Shown here: positions 55,006 to 64,000 of the stretch, piece after piece
Layout: each line of letters begins with the position of its first letter
How positions within the stretch are numbered: position 1 is the first letter of the stretch
From: Agrypnia vestita
Taxonomy: Eukaryota > Arthropoda > Insecta > Trichoptera > Phryganeidae
Length of the DNA: 64,000 nucleotides
Assembly (NCBI GenBank): GCA_016648135.1
Contig: JADDOH010007982.1
Span: forward strand, 1 to 64,000
Direction: 5' to 3'
Translations under genes and position numbers: made by a program
The notes under the pieces: generated by a model
What the model was told of the DNA's origin: nothing
Seen by the model: only the letters and a program-made list of their open reading frames with translations
The model's database searches: none

Positions 55006-56047
55006 TTTAAATCGTACAACGAGATGTCATTTTGTTAAATATATAAAATAACCATAAATTTAAAGTTAATAACAACAACCAAAATTGTTTTCATTATAAA
55101 TAATTTTTCATTTATTGTTAGTTTGGGTGAAATAATATTACCTAAGTAATATTAAAGGGTATTAAGATGATCACGAAATGTGGTGCTGGCCTAGCATATT
55201 GCTTATACCGTGGACAACTGTAGTAGGAATGCGACGATCATAGAGGAATAATAAATAGATCGAGCAACGTCCATCCTCAACAACACGGTTCCAAATCCCT
55301 AAACATTTCAGCCGTGTTTTTAAACATGGACATGGTCACACGATATTGTTTATTCTCGTAATATTCTCTCTCTTGTGTCAGGAGAGGAATCTTTTTGCTT
55401 CGGGAGTCCAATGAAACACATTGGCTTCGTCTTGTTTACAATAGGTTCCCGCGACAGTTATTCGGTGTAGCAAATATTGTACAATGTTTACAATGGCAAG
55501 TGCTGCGTGGTAAGAAGTGACCGCAAAATGGCGCCTCGCGCTTTACAACATTTCACTCTCTTTCTTTCATTCCGTCTGTCACTCTCATTTATTGGACAAA
55601 CATCACGCATATACATTACAATACTATAGTATGGTAGATTCAATTATAAATAACGACTTTAATATTTTTATTTAGATAAAGTAAAATAATTAAAATTAAG
55701 AATAACTAACTAACTAACTAACCATCACGCCGTTTCTCCGCAGGAGTAGGCAGAAAGGATTAAACGCCACACTGTTCTATCCTGGCACACCACTTTTGCT
55801 TCGGCCACATTTATACATCTTCTCATACAAGTTCTACGGTTGTTGCGGCTTTTAACAAAACTATCGCAAATAAAAAAAAACATGTAAAGAAGAGCCTGAC
55901 AACAGATTTAAAATATGTAAAATCTTGAAATTAAAATAACTTTATTTCACACTGGTATTGGAAGAATACGTGAAAGACATATTTAAAGCTAGAATACAAA
56001 ACAAATATACGACACGATAAATATTGAATAAAAAACTTGAAATGAAA
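55006..56047. other. Gene-free stretch
   Basis: A short AACT microsatellite at 55,700-55,720 is followed by CATCACGCCG and AGGAGTAGGCAGAAAGG, which resembles a repeat often seen in insect genomes. The part after 55,740 may be upstream sequence of the RT relic at 56,048-56,155. Confidence 0.3.
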
Positions 56048-56155
56048 AAAAAACATTTTTACGGAGACCGGACGAAGACAAACAGTTTTAAAATCCCGCA
56101 ACTATTGAACTATCTACCTGACAGACTAAAAAATGAAAAGTACAGAAAAAATTGA
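56048..56155 (+). pseudogene. Short non-LTR RT C-terminal relic
   Basis: Reads HFYGDRTKTNSFKIPQLLN, then YLPDRLKNEKYRKN and a stop. The F-K-I-P-x-x-x-N-x-L-P pattern near the C-terminus matches Jockey/CR1-like tails, comparable to 44,365-44,757. Confidence 0.45.
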
Positions 56156-56240
56156 ACAATAAATTTTGATAAAAAATGTAAATATATGTATTTAAATGTA
56201 TAAAATGGTGTTAAGAATTTAATAACTGGACTCTTTATAT

Positions 56241-56738
56241 TGTCACGAGACGTGGTTTTGGAGGCAAATGAAAACGATAAAACAATTTAAACTTTATTTA
56301 TAACGTAAAAGGTCACTGAACACGAGTTAAATTGAAGTACCTTTCTTAATTTTATAGTCATTAAATGTTTCTAGAGTATTTCTCAGACTTATTATTGAAC
56401 TATTTCTTAAGTTGCACTAATTTTCGCTCTTTCTATCTTTATTTGTCGCCTTCATAGGAACTTCCATTATTTATTACCGCTGTTATCATTAACACTGGTC
56501 ACACTGCACTCGCTCTATTACTAATATCGCATGGATTAACCTTCACAGTGACCGAATCCGCGTCGCGTGATGCCCTGGTATTTATAAGTAACACCGCCTT
56601 CTAGATTCTCCGAGACTCTTGTGGAACTTTTCTTTGGACTTTGGAAGAGATTACGAGAGATTTGATTTAGACATTTCTTCAGTGTTGTTGTCACGGCTTA
56701 TCGCAATATTGTTGTGTATTAACCGTAATGTAATGTCA
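56241..56738 (+). mobile_element. Solo LTR, family LTR-B, with ATAT duplication
   Basis: Starts TGTCACGAGACGTGG and ends TAATGTCA, flanked by ATAT at 56,237-56,240 and 56,739-56,742. An alternative end ...CGCA at 56,705 is also followed by ATAT. TG...CA ends, a 4-bp duplication, about 500 bp length and no coding fit a solo LTR. It starts like LTR-A but diverges after about 20 bp. A related copy is at 25,902. Confidence 0.6.
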
Positions 56739-56742
56739 ATAT

Positions 56743-58360
56743 TCAAATATACAACATATACTATTTTGTATTATTGCACATTTATCAGGGTCAATAACGT
56801 CTTGTTGGTGGTCTCTTTGTTAAAAATAAGAAAATAGCCATTATCATCTTTGGCGTTTCATCTAGGTCCAATGCCTGCTTTTTAGAGACAACTCCTAACA
56901 CCTAACACAATAACCACAAATAAAAAATAATAAGTTTGAGCTTTATATACCCATTGTTTACAATGAGAAGCGAGTTCAATTAATTCATTATTCAAAGAAA
57001 TGTAGACAATAACAGAGGCGTTGAAATAAAGAGATTAAGTTGCCCAACAACCAACTGCCCGATATACCGACTATCCGACAATCCAACTTCCCGACAAAAG
57101 AAAATTGCATTTTAATGATTTGTATTTTCATATTTTTGCGTAAATATGATTATTTTATACATATTATATTATATTAAATATGGAAGTAGGCCTATCACGT
57201 AATCGGCTGTCAGACAGTTGTCCGTCACCCACTTTATCCAGGATCAGCATTTTGCAACTTTGTCACCCAGATTCCATTTGATGATGATATAATATGACAA
57301 ATAAGAATGTATATGTAAAATACATAATATATAACACATTAAGATCTTAAATATTTCATAAATCAATAAATATGTTTAAAAAATAATAGATACCATTCTA
57401 ATATTCTTTAAGATTAACAGGGCAATATGTAAGTATATACACCATTCAGTAGATGCATTGTGAAGAATTTAACATTAACGTGACACTTTCACGAATATAC
57501 TTTACCGTTATTTAGATAACTGACCGAACCGTAATTTCTGGACCGCGAAAAGAACCTTAGGCTTAGGGTGGTGTACCGTACTTATCGGGGAGCAGGTCAA
57601 CACGTCGCATTATTTGCCAGGGCTGTGTCGGGAAAGTCGCAATATACTGTGTTAGGTGCTAAGCAAGGGGCTCCCGGAGGTTGAAAATTACAGTTTTGGC
57701 CACCCTCTACTCTCTAAATGTTACGTCATTTCCATAATAATATGTAATTAGAACCGCGTTACGTTCGCTGAACTGAAACGTACGCAGTGTTTGTCATTTC
57801 AATTAATTACTTTATCGGATTTTTGTATTTTATATTCCCTTGTATTTAACTGGGAAGCACTGAACAGAAAATTTCTGCTTGTAGGAAAGAAAATACATTA
57901 GTGATATCTATGTTCTTGTTGAAAAATATAAGTACGATTGATTAATTAAATAGTTGATAAAATATTTCCAAAAATCATTTCTCGTGATAGAATTGGCGTT
58001 CCGTGGATCTCTATCTATGGTAAATAATTCTTCTAAGCTTCACAGAAACACTTTACTTGGACGCACCATTTATATTGATTTATGTATATAGCCTCAAAGA
58101 CATAACTCACATAAAATGGATGTCCTCAAGAATACCGCATGTATTTAGGGTTTATAGGTGATAGGTAGAGCAATGTGGTACATCTGGTTTTTTTCTGCGT
58201 TTAAGAGTCATATTTTTTACCCTCGAACAATTTACACGCATTTAGCTTTGTGACGTCAACATACTTGCACTCTGGGAATCTTGAATCATACAAAATATAC
58301 TTAAATGAATACTATTAATATTTAAAACATTAAATTTGTGGTCAGGCATTCTAATAAAAT
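56743..58360. other. Gene-free stretch
   Basis: Part 57,500-57,720 is GC-richer and repeat-free, a weak candidate for conserved non-coding sequence. The rest is AT-rich. Confidence 0.35.
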
Positions 58361-58436
58361 GTTACTTATATTAGTAATAGAACCAATTACTGAGATTTTT
58401 GGTCTACCGGTTTCTAGATATACCTGTCTCTTCATT
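58361..58436 (-). ncRNA. Decayed hammerhead, left member of an inverted pair
   Basis: Minus strand: ATGAAGA (first core base C changed to A, 58,429-58,435), a stem II of 14 nt with AGA...TCT pairing, GAAA (58,411-58,414), CCGG stem III, TA, then GACC. The flanking AAAAATCTCAGTAATTGG and further bases match the copy at 58,912-58,985 in inverted orientation. Confidence 0.5.
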
Positions 58437-58555
58437 TTATTTTTATTTTTTTTTATTTAAAAATATAATGGAAACCTAAAGAGGTTTATGGATAACATTT
58501 TTACATGATTCAATATAAGAGATAATAATAATATAATTTAGATACAAAGTAATTT

Positions 58556-58900
58556 TTTTATAGTTGGCCGAGTTTTACAATTTTTGTCACATCTGTTTTG
58601 AATTTGTCAGTGGTCAGTTGTTTGGTCTGTTGTGGCAGGTCATTGTACAGTTTTAGTCCGTTGCAAATTAGTCGGGATTGTCCTGTTTTTGTTTTGGTGT
58701 GTGTTATTATTGGCATTATTGGATAAAACACAAGACTTGTCAACACTCTCTTTAAACCCCACCTCGTCTGACTTTCCCCGCTCCTCAAATTCTTGATCTC
58801 TTTTGGTAGGAACCTAAGCGCATGTTAATTGCATGATTAACACGCATATATGGAATATTTTGGGAAGATGTTAGTATGTGAATAAGACAATAGCTGTGGT
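58556..58900 (-). pseudogene. Non-LTR RT C-terminal fragment between inverted hammerheads
   Basis: Two minus-strand frames give YMRVNHAINMRLGSYQKR, then RWGLKRVLTSLVFYPIMP, GQSRLICNGLKLYNDLPQQT and DKFKTDVTKI before a stop. The G-x-K-L-Y-N-x-L-P ... F-K-x-x-x-x pattern is the usual end of Jockey/CR1-like proteins. An A-rich tail lies at 58,436-58,460 on this strand. It occupies the space between two outward-facing hammerheads, so it either inserted into a PLE remnant or travelled with it. Confidence 0.5.
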
Positions 58901-58911
58901 ATGTAGTGGTT

Positions 58912-58985
58912 GTCCTGACGAAGAGATGGGTACATGTTGAAACCGGTAGACTAAAAATCTCAGTTAGTGGTTTAATACTAATATT
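58912..58985 (+). ncRNA. Hammerhead ribozyme, right member of an inverted pair
   Basis: Plus strand: GTC (stem I), CTGACGA (58,915-58,921), stem II 58,922-58,938 with ATG paired to CAT around a GGTA loop, GAAA (58,939-58,942), self-complementary CCGG stem III, T, A, then GAC. Stem I pairs 3 of 3 next to the core. All core bases are present. It uses CCGG instead of the CATG of the other family, showing a second subfamily. Confidence 0.65.
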
Positions 58986-59769
58986 TATCTTGCTATCTTG
59001 TGCCTTTCGTTTTTGCTTACAATACCACCCCACATACCCAGAATGGGATAAAGTAAAATTTTATTTAGAAGTAAACAAAAAAAAACAATAGTAAAAACAT
59101 TAGTAGTTCACTTCAGTGTTATCTATTTCAAATATCACACAAAAGAACATTGCTTTATTATGAATAATAATAAATCAATAATTAATACAGACACTTGTAG
59201 TAGAAAATGATGTTAATATAATATAAATTATGAAAATAGTTGCAGTATGAAAAGAATAATTAAACATTATGATAGACAAAATAAATATTACGTAGGTAGT
59301 CATGTTTGACCCCGTTTCGTATTGAACGAATATTTACAGAGACGATAGTGCCAGCCTGTACGAAAACGCGAACTCCAACATAAACATGCCTTCAATTTGA
59401 GCAGTGCAACAAACTTGTTTAGAAAAGTTGGAAAATGTAAATGCATTTGTGATGTCTTATAATTAGCGAAAATAATCGTGACTCGTCTCTTTCATTCTCC
59501 CATACTTACACCCTCATAATAAAAGCTTGTTGACATTAAAGCTTCAATTTTTACGCAGTTTTCATTATTTTTCGATGTCAGAAGTTATGAGTTTTGGTTT
59601 CATGTGCTAACATTGTACATGGAAAAACCTCATTTAATACGATCAATTCAGCCTGTAAAAATTTTCTAGCACTAAGGAAAATCGCGTGAATCGAATATAA
59701 CAAGTAAACAATAGAATTTCCACTACCATATAGTTGTGAAAAAATACACCAGGAGTCGGTGATCGACAG
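58986..59769. other. Gene-free stretch
   Basis: Nothing recognised. Confidence 0.4.
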
Positions 59770-60341
59770 TGACGACAGTGGCTAGGAGGATTAATGAAAT
59801 CAACTGGAAATTAATTAGCGATTTATTAATAAATGATACATTTATTAATAAATGTACTTTTCTTTAAATTACACTTTTTCAAAATATATCACTCGTATAT
59901 GAACACTTTATTTAACATTCACTAGAACATTCCATCCAATTCTCGCACGTATTTCGCTTTTTTATTTCGCCATTTAGGCAAGTACTCGCCCGATTATTTC
60001 GCTCGATATCTGTCACTTCGCAATTCACGACTGGGCACATCTGGCCATCGTCCGCGATGCACTTCACACAGAACGATCTGTCAAAACACGACTCTCCCTC
60101 GTCACGGCGTGGTCCCGGTATTTATACCCAAACGCTGGTAAATTATAATTTTCGAGAAGGTTCTTTTTCTTTGTAGTGATTAGGAGAAGGTTCCCGTCGC
60201 TGCTAGGCAATTCTAGTCATTTTTAGATGTTTCCAAAGGTTGTTGATAATTGTAGATCGTTCTTGATCCTGCGATAGTATTGTGATATATTACAAGGGAT
60301 TCGGATAGTGCGCTATTCCTTCTGCTTGCCATTAAGTGACA
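59770..60341 (+). mobile_element. Solo LTR-A, full length
   Basis: Aligns over its length with 15,613-16,188 (minus). Shared blocks are CTGGAAATTAATTAG, ATATATCACTCGTAT, ATCCAATTCTCGC and ATTTCGCCATTTAGG/ATTTCGCCACTTAGG. It starts TGACGACAGTGG (damaged TGTCACG) and ends AAGTGACA followed by ATAT. Length 572 bp. No internal region adjoins it. Confidence 0.6.
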
Positions 60342-62230
60342 ATATTTAATTATAGTGCTGTGGAAGCGAAACACCAATGAAATAACTGCGATCTAACGAT
60401 GGGTTTTGTATTGGAGGGAATACTACTGCTTATGCCGTAGTCGTTAGTACTAGTGCTTATGCCACAATGCAGTATAACATTATTTAATTCATTTCGTCAT
60501 CATTCACTCACTCATTCAAATGAATAATTAATTTTCACCGTTGCAAAAACCAGAGAATTGACTATCGCTACTGTAATGTTTATACATGGATTACTCATTG
60601 GCTAGTGAAATTCATATTTACGTAATTTTATCAAATATAGATGTGCATTTTGTCAGTAGACTGTTTCATTCTGAAATAGCTTATTTCATTGCAATTTCGA
60701 GCTTCTGTCTCGAATATTTTTGCCATTGATTTTCAAAATCAGTATTCAGTGGTTGTACACGAAGTCCTGAAATTATTTGAAACACAGGCAAATTGGTAAT
60801 ATTGGATGTAAGTATTGTAAAGTAACCTCTTTTTATTTCAGTCACTTTTTTTTTCAAAAATAATTCTACATTTTTGCTTAAAAATGACATAGTTTTGAGA
60901 TTTTGTAAAATACGTATTCAGTGTCATTTCTAAAAATCAAAAATGATTTTTTTGTGAGTTTAATTTTATAATTTTTACCTATCGACGGTGAAATAAATCA
61001 ATTGAAACATTTATGTAAATCAATTTTCATTAAAAAACGAAATCGTGTTGTGTAAAAAGTGTGTTGTTGAAACGACAATATATTGTAGCAGTAATAAAAA
61101 AAGACTTTATAAGTTAAATGTAATTTTTAAATTTTATTTGAATCCTGTGTTTTGTGTACATTTGTTAATATGTTTTTGCTTCTGATAATTCAATGTTTAT
61201 TCAATATTACAAATGTATACAATATTTACAGTGTTTACAAAATTAATTAAGTTTTTTTCATTTTTGTTGAGAGTCTTGGCAGCAAGTAAACATTAAATTG
61301 ATTTGACGCCCTGCCTGCTACACTAGTAATTAACTGTTTTATAGCAGACAGTGCTCTTACAGTAGTACATTGTTCAAGAATATTTATTATTTATATAACA
61401 TTTGTGAATCAATCTTATTGCCAATTAAAAATAAGTAATAGTAATAATTAAATGTTTACAATTTATAATGGTGTTAATTCTATTATAGACAAAGACATAT
61501 ACAAAGAAAGAAAGATAATGCTTTTATAGGGCAAAGTGCATCTTAAGTACATAAACGAATTGAATAAATCGAAGTAAATTGAAGGAGTAGATTCAAAAAA
61601 CAATTCTACATACTTACCTCGGAAAGAAAAAGAATAAAAATCCCTTTTTAATAAAATTATAATAATGTGAAATTAATGTTATTTTAACGTAATCTTTCCT
61701 ATCTTAAAATTGTGAACTATTTGTTTCCGAAATATTTTCAAAAATCTCAGACACGACTGAAACATGTAGCTTCATCCTCGGAACCAGCCCCCGTTGCAAA
61801 CATAATGGGACCCGATTAATCTGGGTTGTGTAGCGAAGGGAAAGTTGAAACCCTGCCACTGTTTCTGAACTTAAAGCGCAAAGGGTAGAATTAGCCTAAA
61901 TAATTCACTAGTTTTTACCCCGTGACGTCATTGGACGCAAGATCTGAAATAATATATGTAAGCCGTAACAATTTTTTAAGAAAAGAGATTGAGCAGTTAT
62001 CACAGTGCAAAATATTCAATAGAAAATGATTTTTCACTTGGTACAGAATACTATTTTTATTTTTTTCATTTATTTATTTAAGTAAACAGAATGAGTACTA
62101 AGATATGGTTGTACTCACATGTGTATATAATAATAATAACTTTCAGAAAGTTACACGATTTTATTTCTATTTAAAAGACATTCACTCTCTCCTTAACTAA
62201 ACCAAGGTCTCTGTTAAAGGAGTCAGGTTT
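60342..62230. other. Gene-free AT-rich stretch
   Basis: Contains ACTGAAACATGTAGCTTCA at 61,759-61,777, which resembles half a hammerhead but lacks CTGANGA in the right place. Nothing else. Confidence 0.4.
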
Positions 62231-62280
62231 ATCCGTTGCATTCAACAGTGGAATATATTCTACTATTGAATGCAATGGAT
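62231..62280. repeat. 50-nt hairpin
   Basis: Arms ATCCGTTGCATTCAACAGT and CTATTGAATGCAATGGAT pair with two mismatches around a short loop. Confidence 0.65.
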
Positions 62281-62507
62281 GATATCGTTTATAAATAATA
62301 ACAAAATTCTTTAAATAAACAAAATAAAAATTTAGAAAATTAAAAAATCTATGTTTACTATAATTTTATATAAGATTTAATTAAATATTAAATTTATATT
62401 ATAATTAAATAAATATAAATAAAATTTAATTTAATAAATAATTTTTTTTTAACAAATTATCTTTGCTTGCCAATGAATATGAAATGAATCCGAAACAGAA
62501 GTATGAA

Positions 62508-62572
62508 GAATATCTATAACTAATTATTCTTTTAATTTACCCAATGAAAAGAATAGTTAGTTATAGATATTG
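62508..62572. repeat. Precursor-microRNA-sized hairpin
   Basis: Arms 62,508-62,532 and 62,547-62,571 (core ATATCTATAACTAA and its complement) pair over 25 bp with one mismatch around a 14-nt loop. The size fits a small RNA precursor or a mini palindrome. Confidence 0.65.
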
Positions 62573-63115
62573 ATACAGAGTTTCTAACTGATCCCTGCCT
62601 AATTATATCATGGGTGTATCCATATACGGATGTACAATGAAAATTCAATATATTTTCTTAAAGTTTTATGTGGATATGTCAACTATTTTAAAGAATTCCA
62701 TTAAATTAAAAAATATATAAATATATAAAGGTTAACTATTTCCAAGGAAATTTTACGAACGCCGTAATCAGATGTATAGAAATATATCATATGTTTTTTG
62801 TATTCCAGCCGATTAATTTATTAAAAAATCTTTTAATTATGCATTCATTAGGTAAGACGCAACATAAAAATGACGTGTAAAATTAGTGTTCTAATTCCAT
62901 ACATGTGGCGCTAAACTATAATTTTCAATGAATAATAAAGGAATATAAATTTATAAGATGAGAGCCTAGGAAGTCTATAAAATTTAATCAAAAACGAGAA
63001 TTGTAAAACAATTTTTGTTTCCAAAAAACACGGTTTACCAATCTGTTTGACCCCGTCGGCTTTACCTATAGATACACATATTTTTTAAAATGTCACAAAA
63101 CAACCATTATGGAAC
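62573..63115. other. Gene-free AT-rich stretch
   Basis: Nothing recognised. Confidence 0.4.
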
Positions 63116-63212
63116 ACCAACAAGTTATTCAAGTTAGTCCTATTAGCTTAGTTTCAAAATAGTAAAAATATTGATGATACGCGTATTCCTTGTTCACAAC
63201 TCTATTTTTAAT
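63116..63212 (+). mobile_element. SINE-B body fragment
   Basis: CAAGTTAGTCCTATTAGCTT, CAAAATAGTAAAAATATTGA and ACGCGTATTCC match the non-tRNA body of the 1.83 kb copy; the head is missing. Confidence 0.45.
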
Positions 63213-63450
63213 TTTAAAAAAATGTGAATTTGGAACTTCACATTTATAATTTATCAAAAAATAAAACATGGCTGTCGTACGTACTAAATAAATGATTGCT
63301 TAATATTGTTTTACCAAATGATTCAAGTTAATTCATTAACTGGTAAAATAAAGTTGTGCCATTGAAGATAAATGTAATGAAGTTTTTGAGCATAATAAAT
63401 TGACTTAGAATAGCTCAGCGCATAGAATAATCTGTCTTAGGATGGTATAA

Positions 63451-63612
63451 GGCGGCCCTCGTAGCCCAGTGGGTATGATACTGGTACTGGGTTCGATTCC
63501 CGGTGAGGTCAAAATTAATCTATGTGATTTATTCAAGCCTGGGTGTTTTGTGATGTGTTTTACTTCTATAATTGGGACTCTTGACCTGTTGAAACGTAAA
63601 AACTAAAAAAAT
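63451..63612 (+). mobile_element. SINE-A copy, plus strand
   Basis: Head GGCGGCCCTCGTAGCCCAG with A box TAGCCCAGTGGG, B box GGGTTCGATTCCC, and body AAGCCTGGGTGTTTTGTGA and AATTGGGACTCTTGACCTGT. A 19-nt piece between the boxes (the anticodon region) is missing compared with 26,443-26,609. An A-rich end follows. Confidence 0.7.
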
Positions 63613-64000
63613 ACGAATACTTAAATATTTATTTTGATGTAAATACTGGTGTATGGGAGTAAAATAAAAATACAATACATATTGGAATGTACTGCGTAAT
63701 TTAAAATATATTTAGAAAAATATTATAAATGTATATAGAAATGAGGTGGTATTATTAAAGCTTACTGAAGTTTTCTTGAACACACATATCATTATATATA
63801 ACTACATTAAATGTAGGCACATACATAATCAGGCAATAAAGATATTCTTTGCGTTATCTTGCCGAGACTTCACTACGTTCTTCATAAAACTTTAATCTTC
63901 ATCTAACTCAAGTCCAAATCCCTTAATAGCGGGTCGTAAGTATAAGCATTTCACTCTCTCCCTAGTAAGCTTGAATAATCATTTAAATTATGAGGTATAT
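63613..64000. other. Gene-free AT-rich end of window
   Basis: Nothing recognised. Confidence 0.4.

Noticed and set aside
61741..61800. GAAACATGTAG motif resembling a hammerhead half
   Set aside because: No CTGANGA in the correct position on either strand.
1..64000. CRISPR arrays, bacterial operons, rRNA genes, telomeric repeats
   Set aside because: None present; the sequence is eukaryotic in character throughout.

Overview
The window looks like AT-rich intergenic or intronic DNA from an insect or other arthropod. The evidence is low GC with a few GC-rich islands and the absence of any long open reading frame or recognisable host exon. The repeats are also typical of insects: RTE- and Jockey/CR1-type non-LTR retrotransposon tails, Penelope-like elements (PLEs) with hammerhead ribozymes, tRNA-headed SINEs, solo LTRs, Helitron-like elements and MITEs. 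I could not support any intact host gene. Every coding signal I recognise is a broken piece of a transposable element. No function should be assigned to the many short ORFs that are not listed.

Layout. 0-10 kb: an 82-nt hairpin, SINE-B, MITE-D, a non-LTR reverse transcriptase (RT) tail, a PLE tail with a decayed hammerhead, a pogo-like transposase remnant (6.7-7.2 kb) and an inverted hammerhead pair (8.7 kb). 10-20 kb: an LTR-like promoter segment (10.2-10.6 kb), a Jockey-type RT fragment (12.6-13.2 kb), RTE-type tails (14.3 and 19.4 kb), a full solo LTR (LTR-A, 15.6-16.2 kb), a 42-bp tandem repeat and a PLE tail with hammerhead (18.7-19.0 kb). 20-33 kb: further LTR, SINE, MITE and RT-tail copies and a GC-rich 80-bp duplication. 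33-45 kb: an LTR-A copy carrying an RTE insertion with a 10-bp target duplication, a 495-bp element with perfect 83-bp inverted ends, the best hammerhead with its PLE coding tail, and duplicated RT tails. 46-55 kb: a Helitron-like element with an internal minisatellite, a PLE GIY-YIG end abutting an RTE RT domain, and a Helitron-like segment carrying two heat-shock-element arrays. 55-64 kb: a solo LTR with ATAT target duplication, an inverted hammerhead pair enclosing an RT tail, another LTR-A, short hairpins and SINEs.

The most coherent system is the PLE/hammerhead set. Three places on the minus strand show the same order: a PLE C-terminal coding tail, then a short AT-rich 3' region, then a minimal type I hammerhead core. 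Further hammerheads occur alone or as outward-facing inverted pairs. The non-LTR retrotransposons (RTE and relatives) would have supplied the machinery that could move the SINEs, but no intact source copy lies in the window.

All calls come from reading the sequence. Family names rest on motif recognition, and no database search was run.
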